A stretch of DNA of 64,000 bases from Paulinella micropora (taxonomy: Eukaryota > Cercozoa > Imbricatea > Euglyphida), in NCBI GenBank assembly GCA_009731375.1, contig BJOX01000189.1, positions 299,802 through 363,801 of the forward strand. The letters run 5' to 3'. Under the pieces are notes generated by a model. That model saw only the letters and a program-made list of their open reading frames with translations. It was not told where the DNA came from and did not search any database. Shown in pieces: positions 55,831 through 64,000 of the stretch; the stretch's first letter is position 1, and every line of letters begins with the position of its first letter. The translations under genes and the position numbers were made by a program.

Positions 55831-56297
55831 GGTGCACAGTATGGCACCCAGGGGAAGAGGAGATGGTTGGGCCTCTTCCGAGGCTATGTCGTTGTGTTGG
55901 TTCCGAGGCTATGTCGCTGTGTTGTGTTTATAAGACGTACACCACGTGGGGTCAAAGGGGTATATACATTCCGCGATCTAAGGGGTGGTGACGGGTTTCG
56001 AGGCGTCTCAGACACTTACCACAAAACGTCCTCATGCGCTGGCAGACCGCATGAAATGTCTGCTACACCCCTTGAGTACCTCCATTCGACTTATACCCAG
56101 TCTTGTGGAACTCTCTCATAGGGAACATTAATCATTTGCAGTTGATTCCCTGCAAGGTATCCGACACGCCGAGCGGGTAGCTATTCAGGGATGGTCAGAG
56201 TCACTCTTCCCTCCCCAACATTCACTGTTGTGACTGTTGGGTCGAGGGATGGAGGCGCATGGCCCTTGGGCTCGGCCATGACAGATCAATACAATAC

Positions 56298-56378
<81 letters not shown>

Positions 56379-56399
56379 TTTACACATTCATTCATTCAT

Positions 56400-56446
<47 letters not shown>

Positions 56447-56591
56447 CAATATACGGGAGGAGTAAGAGATGTTCTTGTGGTCTGTTTCTTGTCTTCCCAT
56501 TGGGGAGCAATGTATCTATATCTATATCTATATCCATATCTACATGTTGCTGCGGTGGTGATTGGGAAACACATCTATTTATTATTATTAT

Positions 56592-56656
<65 letters not shown>

Positions 56657-57100
56657 TTCAGCCCAATGGCCTCAAGGCGTTAAACTGTGACGCCAACTCG
56701 TAACCCTTTGGTGGTAGATGCTGGGGAGGAGGGTCGTTGCGCGCGTAAAAGATCTTAAACTCCGCATATGCTGGTTGATAGCCCAGGACCCAGCAGACAC
56801 CAGATTGTTATGGGTGGGGTTTCGAGGCAGCTCTAGCAACCGCGCTTGGTGTATGCACTTGCACATTCGGTGACGTCTTGCAAGAGGTTGCTGGGACTGC
56901 GGAATAACCTCGGCTTAGTGCAGTCTTGCCCTCAGGAGCTCCATCGGTGGCCCCGATCATCAGGCGAGAGACTGACACGGGGGGGTGGAGGACCTCGAAC
57001 AAGGGTATTGGAGGCTTATGTCCGTTGAGGATATGCCATTAGCTGCATCAGTACGCCTCAGATATAGTATTATTATTATTATTATTAGTAGTAGTAGTAG
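55831..57100. mobile_element. Possible retroposon fragments with (ATT)n/(TAG)n tails
   Basis: Two unique blocks, about 55831-56290 and 56655-57065, each end in CA(A)TACTATTATTATT-like or ATATAGTATTATTATTAG tails. (TTTA)n, (TATATC)n and (TAG)n arrays lie between them. GC-rich text such as GATCATCAGGCGAGAGACTG and the triplet tails resemble ends of non-LTR elements. I recognise no protein, and the assignment is tentative. Confidence 0.35.
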
Positions 57101-57762
57101 TATAACTAAACATTCAACAATCTTGGGGGTATCCCTTTTTCCGAAATTTTCCATGAAGTATATGGACTTTTTTGAAAACGTGTGGAAATGAAAGGAAATG
57201 AATTCCCTGATTGCAGAACATATAAAAATAATATTAAAATATGTTTTTATTAATTGTAATACACTTTAACTTCATCTTCAGANNNNNNNNNNCCTGAGCC
57301 GGGACACAACCCCTTTGAGAACTTCTAGGACTACCCGTAGAAAATAAAAATTCAGAATTCAACGCACACACACACTTGGTCGCGCCATTGTACGGCAATT
57401 TCCAACGGCACTTACTGGGTTTTTATGAGATTTGTAGTGAGAAAATTTTTTTCTGCAACATCCCTACATGCACCAGTCGATCAAAGTACCACTTCAACAC
57501 TTTCACACCAAGAGCTTTTATGCATAAAAGACTCAAAAGTAATTGAGGCATCAGGTGGCATCATTCAGGGTACGCAAAAAAACGTGTTGGCGCTTTCCAA
57601 TGTGTAGCTTTTATGCACAAAAGCAGTTCCTGTCGGTACCATTTTCTGTGTCTGGTGCCACCACTGCGGAAAATCATTTTCATCCTTTCGATTGCTCGGA
57701 AGCCTCTGTTGAAAATGCCACATTTGAAAATATGCATAAATGTGATTCTCTTACTTACTTCT
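57101..57762. other. No gene recognised; contains a 10-N gap (57283-57292)
   Basis: AT-rich sequence. Short frames 57425-57607 and 57543-57767 have no recognisable domain. AGCTTTTATGCA occurs twice (about 57510 and 57606). Confidence 0.4.
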
Positions 57763-58041
57763 CTTAGGAAGTGGGAGAGTAATTAGTCATAGCGGCCCTT
57801 AATATTAATACTAATTACTAGTCATATTGTGACATTTCTGGTACTGGTGGCTATCTTTTTAGGTATTAGCTATTTCAGTCATATCATTAACACTGAGTAC
57901 GAACGTTACTTTTCTTTTTGATTTCTGTGGCGGGATCGTGTCTGTTAATCAGAATCATTGAATAAGTAAATATTTGAACTGGTATACTGGTGGACGCCCT
58001 AGTTCGATCCTGAGCCACTACAACCTGTCCAGATTCCTTAA
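57763..58041 (+). repeat. Left terminal direct repeat of the second element
   Basis: 279 bp, partner of 61294-61582. It differs by a handful of substitutions and small indels, so the element is older than the gypsy element at 4913. Confidence 0.75.
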
Positions 58042-58676
58042 GGGTTATGAGCCTTGAGCGTTGAACACCCTGAAGCGCAAACCAGAAAAGAAGCTAGCTG
58101 GATCCAAGACCCTTCAGGCAAGAAAGGCAACCGCGGGATAGCTAGTGGCACAGAACAGGGAAGCATATTGCTTACCAGAGGTGGAGTGCACAATAGAATA
58201 TTTACGCTATCTAGATGTCATCTGGGCGATCTGTGGCTCGGGAAAAGGGAAAAATGAGTGATAGTAGACGATCTCGGTGGCCACTGCAGCACCGAGGAGT
58301 TTCTACATAGGGAAAAGGGAAGTGAGTGCTGAAGCACAAATCAAAAGGGAAATAGGGAGGCCAGTGGGACTGAGGCATCGAAAAGCAAGATAATCTATGA
58401 TATTGCAGCTGCTTAGAATATCATTCCCGCTAGAAGAGGAAAGATATCAGCTCACAACCGTGCAGCGGAGGGGAAACGTAATACAAGGGGAAAACAATAA
58501 GGAGGCATACGATGGGAAAAGGCAATTCAAGAATGAAGAAGAGCTGTTTTGCTAAGGCTGGGGGGAAAAGGTTTAGAGTGAGCACTCAAACCGGTAAACG
58601 AACGTTATCGCGTGGTTCATGAAGAAAATATTACAGCCTTGCAGTCCAAAGGGAAGCCTCGGATGTACCAAAATAT

Positions 58677-59906
58677 ATGTGGATGTGGGAGGAGTTATAT
58701 AGGGGTTGGGAAAAAGAAAACTATATTGAAGCAGAGGAGAGTATGAGGGAGGTGACGAGAAAAGAAAGGGAGGAGATGGAAGTAAGATCACCAGTAACCA
58801 TGAAGCAAAGCACACCCAGCATTGCTGATAAGAGGACGAGCGTGATGCTGAAAGAGGCTGTGAAAAGTGAGGTGAGGGGGAATATGTTAGCTTCACCCTC
58901 AGCACAAGAATCAGTTGAGACTGAAGAAAAGGCAGCCCAAGAGAGAGCTATCACTGAGAAAGAGAAGTTAGAGAGGTAGGAGAACAATAAGATTGCTCAT
59001 AGATATGGAGTGTCTAGGCAGAGGTGACGAAGCAAAGGAAGAGAGCGTTTTTGTTTGTGTATGGGAGATTGACTGATAAGGCGAGGAGAAGTGTGAGTGA
59101 CTTGGTGAGGGATGATTCTCCTGACTTTGGGCAAAATGTGAATGAGATATGTGATAGATTGGTGCAGAGGTTTGGGGAGGTGAGTGCAGAGGATGTGCAT
59201 GATAGTGTGACTGCGTTGCATAAATGGAAGCTGAGGGAGAATGAGGACTATGCATCTCAGTTTGATGAGTTGGCGAGCATAGTGGAGGAGTTAGAGATGA
59301 AGGGGCATGGGACCAATGACCTCACCTTTGAAACGATCATAACGAGAGCTTTGAAAGACCCTTGTTATGCTTCTGAAAGCGTGAGAACAGATTGGAGTAC
59401 CTGATTGAGTACCCTTTCAGTCAGTAAGAAGCAACACAAGTGGACTTTTGAACACTGGTGGGGGGAGGTTCAAGAAAAAGCACTAGACATAGATATGACC
59501 AAGGAGAGGGCGAGGAGGGAAGGGAAGGGAGAAGGAAAGAAGAAAGAAGGAGGGCCAATTGCTTATGCATTTAAGGCAAGCACTGAGAAGGTGTGTGTGA
59601 TCTTTCAGAGTGCGAGAGGGTGCTTGAAAGGGAAGGCATGCAACTTTAAGCACATAGAGGGAGTCATGCATGGGGAATGTTTTGTCTTTGAGAGGACAGG
59701 GGGGTGCAAGTATGGGGATAAGTGTAAGTTCAAGCACACAGAGGAAGGGAAGAGAAGAAAGAAGAAAGAAGAGACGAAGACTTGCTTTAATTGTCGAGAG
59801 AAAGGGCATGTTGCTGCTGAGTGTACGAAAGGGTGTGCGAAGTGCGGGGGAGATCATCCTATGACCAATTGTAAGGTGTTAGAAGAAGAGGGGGGGGGGG
59901 GGGGGG
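58677..59906 (+). pseudogene. Broken Gag-like protein with two CCCH and two CCHC-type zinc fingers
   Basis: Pieces: 58677-58979 (charged), 59024-59404 (helical capsid-like, FGEVSAEDVHDSVTALHKWK) and 59405-59906. A frameshift near 59390-59404 separates the second and third: the text LEYLIEYPFSQ continues in another frame. The last piece has two fingers of the form C-x8-C-x5-C-x3-H, then C-F-N-C-x4-H-x4-C and C-A-K-C-x3-H-x4-C. Those are RNA-binding zinc knuckles typical of retrotransposon Gag. The Asn-Cys region runs into poly-G and the N gap. Confidence 0.75.
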
Positions 59907-60520
59907 GNNNNNNNNNNNNNNNNNNNNNNNNNNNNNNNNNNNNNNNNNNNNNNNNNNNNNNNNNNNNNNNNNNNNNNNNNNNNNNNNNNNNNNNNNNNNN
60001 NNNNNNNNNNNNNNNNNNNNNNNNNNNNNNNNNNNNNNNNNNNNNNNNNNNNNNNNNNNNNNNNNNNNNNNNNNNNNNNNNNNNNNNNNNNNNNNNNNNN
60101 NNNNNNNNNNNNNNNNNNNNNNNNNNNNNNNNNNNNNNNNNNNNNNNNNNNNNNNNNNNNNNNNNNNNNNNNNNNNNNNNNNNNNNNNNNNNNNNNNNNN
60201 NNNNNNNNNNNNNNNNNNNNNNNNNNNNNNNNNNNNNNNNNNNNNNNNNNNNNNNNNNNNNNNNNNNNNNNNNNNNNNNNNNNNNNNNNNNNNNNNNNNN
60301 NNNNNNNNNNNNNNNNNNNNNNNNNNNNNNNNNNNNNNNNNNNNNNNNNNNNNNNNNNNNNNNNNNNNNNNNNNNNNNNNNNNNNNNNNNNNNNNNNNNN
60401 NNNNNNNNNNNNNNNNNNNNNNNNNNNNNNNNNNNNNNNNNNNNNNNNNNNNNNNNNNNNNNNNNNNNNNNNNNNNNNNNNNNNNNNNNNNNNNNNNNNN
60501 NNNNNNNNNNNNNNNNNNNN

Positions 60521-60958
60521 GGGGGGGGGGGGGGGGGGGGGGAGAGAAAGCGAAAGAAGAGGGAAGAAGGCTGAAAGCTCTAGTGACTCGGAGGGAGAAG
60601 AAGGAGAAAAAGAAGAAGAAGGACATAAGTAAGGCGATGAGCTTGCTGAACAAGCCGGAAAGAGGTCCCCAGGGGTTACACACAGTGACAGTGAAAGTGA
60701 GAAGGAGGAGGAGGGGCCAGGAAGGGCCTACATGCTCAAGAGCTTGAACACGGTGTCGGAGGAGGAGTTCGTCACAAACATGAAGGCGCCGAAGCTTAAG
60801 CGTTTCTGCGAACAGCTATTAGACACTTCAGACTCTGATGAGGATGAGATGGAGCAGGAAGAAGGAGAGAAAGTGCGCAAAGGAAAAGGTCAGGTTTTGG
60901 AGATCCTGATGTGGAAAAGGAGATGTCCGATGGCGATGTTGAAGGCGCGGTTCGTGTA
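60521..60958 (+). pseudogene. Acidic/basic C-terminal fragment of the second element's protein
   Basis: After the gap, Lys/Arg/Glu-rich frames give KRKKREEG-like sequence, then SLNTVSEEEFVTNMKAPKLK and SDSDEDEMEQEEGEK before a stop at 60957. Probably the tail of Gag or the Gag-protease junction. No protease or polymerase motif seen. Confidence 0.4.
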
Positions 60959-61003
60959 GCTCCTTTCCCGGTCCGTGCGGAATCTGATCCGGAAAGGAGC
61001 TAC
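60956..61003. other. Strong hairpin
   Basis: GTAGCTCCTTTCC and GGAAAGGAGCTAC form a perfect 13-bp stem around a 22-nt loop, starting at the stop codon of the preceding frame. Its role is unknown. Confidence 0.6.
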
Positions 61004-61293
61004 ATGAGCAGCACGGCACCGTCGTTGTATTCTACGGCCCCGAGAGGTCGCACATTTTTACGCGCGGGAATCGGGTAATGAGCAAGGACTCAGAGACGGA
61101 ATTCTATGTGGACCGACCTACATTCGCTTATTAAGTTCGGGGGAGATCTAGAAATTGGCGTGACAATCTGGTGATTTGGCATCGGCGTGACGGATGTGGC
61201 GGATCGTCATCTTCTATATTGAGACAATATTATCTGACAAAAAATAGTTTTTAATTTTGTTCATTGCGGGCCTTCATTCCTAATTAGGGGGAG

Positions 61294-61582
61294 CTTAGGA
61301 AGTGGGAGTAATTAGTCGTAGCGGCCCTTAATATTAATACTAATTACTAGTCATATTGTGACATTTCTGGTACTGGTGGCTATCTTTTTAGGTATTAGCT
61401 ATTTCAGTCATATCATTACCACTGAGTATGAACGTTACTGTTCTTTTTGATTTCTGTGGTGGGGTCGTGTATGTTGATCAGAATCATTGAATAAGTAAAT
61501 ATTTGAACTGGTATACTGGGGGACTTACTGGGGGACGCCCTAGTTTGATCCTGACCCACTACAACCGGTCCAGATTCCTTAA
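61294..61582 (+). repeat. Right terminal direct repeat of the second element
   Basis: Preceded by a purine run (TTAGGGGGAG) that could be the polypurine tract. Confidence 0.75.
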
Positions 61583-63660
61583 ACTTCCGAAGACTTTCCG
61601 GGGGTGCAAAACGGAGGCTTCCTGTCCTTGCAGGAAATGTCCAAACAATTTCACAAAACAGACTGTGCAAACACTTACTGTTCAATTTTTACAAAAAAGT
61701 ACTAAGGCAAGAAATTACTCTGCATTGCCACGCCTATAACTAGTTGAATCAGTAGTGTCGTAATCTCCCGCGTAGCGTGCCATCCAAGTGTTTCCTCTTG
61801 CTGCTCGTGCAGCAGCTCGACGGGCGGCCGCATTGTGCCTATCCATCATCACTTTTTTCGTCAGGATTGTCAACTACGCCGTCCTCGATCGCCGCCCGAA
61901 CAGTTACAAGCCAGTTCAAAACAGTGATGCGATGCGTAGCGTAGGTCGCTGTGATCTAATTTCTGCCTGTAGATGGTCTTAGCCAGATCTATTGCCCCCT
62001 GCCTTGTTGTCTTCGTACATGAGGCCACTGCCAGCCGCTTGGTGGTTTCCCTCATCCTTGCAGCTTGGCCAAGTCCTTGACAATTCAGTTTCCTGAGTGT
62101 CCTGCCATCCAGTTGGCATGATATGAAGGTGACATTGATATTGTAAAGTTCGCAATCTTTTCCTGACAGTGCAGACACTGGCGTCCAACACGCAGATCTC
62201 TGCCTCGCAGGTCGATTCTTCCAGAGGCGCTTCCATTCGCACGTGACCCTCTGATATCTTTTCCTGGAGTCTGCATAGCCTCCGGGCGGCCGCCACATCC
62301 TGCTGCTTAGCTAACCGGCAGCTTCTCGCGCCGCTCCTTGTCGCGCGGCACACGTGGCCCCCTTTCAGTAATTCCACAGTGATGGTGCGCTTCATGCACA
62401 TCGGGTTCACCAAACCCTCTAGCATAAAGTGTATTACTGCGAGCCTAAGTTTCGCCCGACGATCGCGCCAATCTCCCTTTCATTAGCGTCCGGATACGAT
62501 ATCAGGCGCGTGCTCTCCTTCTGGTAAAACCAAACTCACCGCTTGGCAGTCCCTTGAACGTATTGCATCACTTGCTCCTCTTTTTGAAAGGGAAACTCCT
62601 TAGACTTTGATGTGAAACAAGCCATCTCCCCCACCTGCCCAAGCGTGTCATGCCGCGTTAATCGACACATGCTCAGTTTCTGCGCGCAAAATATCTGTTC
62701 ATACTTGAAAGAGTGATGAATGAAGTTCAATACATCACAAGAAACAAATGTATCAATTTTTTTTTCTTAATAAATTATGTTTCGACCTAGAAAAGTTAAA
62801 GCAAAAAACCATTGTCAGGAGTCGTCAAAAAAATGAAAATAAGTCTAGGAGTTGTATTTCTCATTAATAATTCAAAGAAAGCGATCCATTCAGTTTCTGC
62901 CGCTATCACTAGCTAGGCTAGCTTCCCTGATCTTTTTAGCCATTCATTGTGTCTGTGGTTATAGATACACAACAACAACTTTTTGAAAGCATGAGTTTCG
63001 TAGACACAGTGACATTATATGCAGCTAATATACTGTGGAACTTTATTTTTATGTTTGGAATATCATATCTTTCACTAGGATGGTCGTTTCCAATCAAAAA
63101 ACTTCGAGAAGCGAACTCCTCTGATAGCTTTTGAAAATGATTTTTTTCTTCCGACATACCCTCCAAAATGAAAGTTTATGTTTTCCTGCATTTTAAACAC
63201 AAATTGAAATGTATCGGGGTCGAGGAATCATGTGTATATATTAAGTGTACAAACATATTTAGACACTTTCTAGCACTATACAAACTGCACTCTGCCATCG
63301 GATCACAAAACCAAATTTTCTATTTTTTCCGATCTTACAAGACCCAAGTTTTGCAAGGAAAATTTGTTGCACAGAAATGGAATTTTATTGAAAAAATTTA
63401 TACATTTATTCCTGAACACCTATCCTATCAAAGTGTGGAACGTAAATATCCGGCACAAAACAAAGAAGGGGTTACAAATATCAACAACGAAAACAAATGC
63501 ACACACATCATTTTTCAGCTGAAAAAATTCACGAAAATAGCCGCGCCCAGAACGACATAGTAAAAATCGGCTGAAAAATGTGAGGGCAGGCCTCAACAAC
63601 AAGCAAAAGTTGTATCGAATTGGGGGAACCTATGTACCTAGCCGTTGGCAAAATTCAAAA
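61583..63660. other. No confident gene; weak minus-strand coding candidate at 61870-62425
   Basis: On the minus strand, frames 62425-61979 and 62298-61870 overlap. They have protein-like composition (LAKQQDVAAARRLCRLQEKI, a possible coiled coil), but no recognised domain and no clear splice linking them. The AT-rich plus-strand frames at 62949-63134 and 63168-63560 have no recognisable motif. Confidence 0.3.
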
Positions 63661-63662
63661 AA

Positions 63663-64000
<338 letters not shown>

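Larger units (their letters stand above)
57763..61582 (+). mobile_element. Second LTR-type element, degraded and gag-only
   Basis: Direct terminal repeats at 57763-58041 and 61294-61582 share CTTAGGAAGTGGGAG at the start and CCAGATTCCTTAA at the end. They are highly similar; the right copy has a 14-bp duplication (GACTTACTGGGGG). The interior has broken gag frames with zinc fingers, a 613-N gap (59908-60520) and no visible pol. A possible ACTTC target duplication borders it, but the terminal bases are not the usual TG...CA. Confidence 0.7.

Noticed and set aside
61870-62425. Minus-strand protein gene
   Set aside because: Two overlapping frames with plausible composition but no domain, no splice linking them and no context; kept only as a weak candidate.

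Overview
This is eukaryotic nuclear DNA from a genome unusually rich in simple-sequence repeats. Supporting evidence is GT-AG introns, an LTR retrotransposon with gag and pol, several foldback (MITE-like) elements, and one cyclic-nucleotide-dependent protein kinase gene split into about 37 very short exons over roughly 36 kb. The kinase has several cyclic-nucleotide-binding domains (cNBDs) followed by an AGC-type kinase. Together with the tiny exons and repeat-filled introns, this makes an alveolate or other protist alga (for example a chromerid) plausible. That placement is inference; nothing here proves the species.

Layout. 1-2300: (CATA)n, (TTG)n and (CTTT)n arrays, ending in the last exon of an upstream gene that encodes a RanBP2-type zinc finger (2137-2275). 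2300-4912: a (GATA)n array with an assembly gap, sparse intergenic sequence and a small inverted-repeat element (3857-4138). 4913-15301: a complete Ty3/gypsy-like retrotransposon, with two 247-bp LTRs that differ at two positions, an ATGA target duplication, an 836-codon gag and a 1915-codon pol. 15302-17400: no recognised gene. 17411-55545: the kinase gene. 55546-57760: microsatellite-tailed repeat fragments. 57763-61582: a second, degraded gag-only element between terminal direct repeats of about 280 bp. 61583-64000: no confident gene, ending in (TAC)n and (TTA)n arrays.

The kinase gene was reconstructed exon by exon. Consecutive exons join in compatible phase and rebuild three cNBDs, a Ser/Thr/Pro-rich linker and an AGC kinase with [20 protein letters not shown] and TLCGTPEYLSPEV motifs. 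One kinase exon (the alpha-C helix) is missing and probably lies in an assembly gap. The introns are almost wholly microsatellite and minisatellite, mostly with the pyrimidine-rich strand in the sense orientation.

The most unusual observation is that exon edges are duplicated repeatedly inside these introns. Copies of an exon's 5' edge (3' splice site plus the first bases) lie upstream of the real exon. Copies of an exon's 3' edge (last bases plus 5' splice site) lie downstream. Each copy is separated from the next by microsatellite. This suggests introns grew by tandem duplication of units made of an exon edge plus a repeat array. A 21-bp minisatellite spread through the same introns also directly supplies some 3' splice sites. 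The retrotransposon has its own curiosity: gag and pol are in one frame, separated by a single TGA that lies inside a potential 93- or 99-nt intron.
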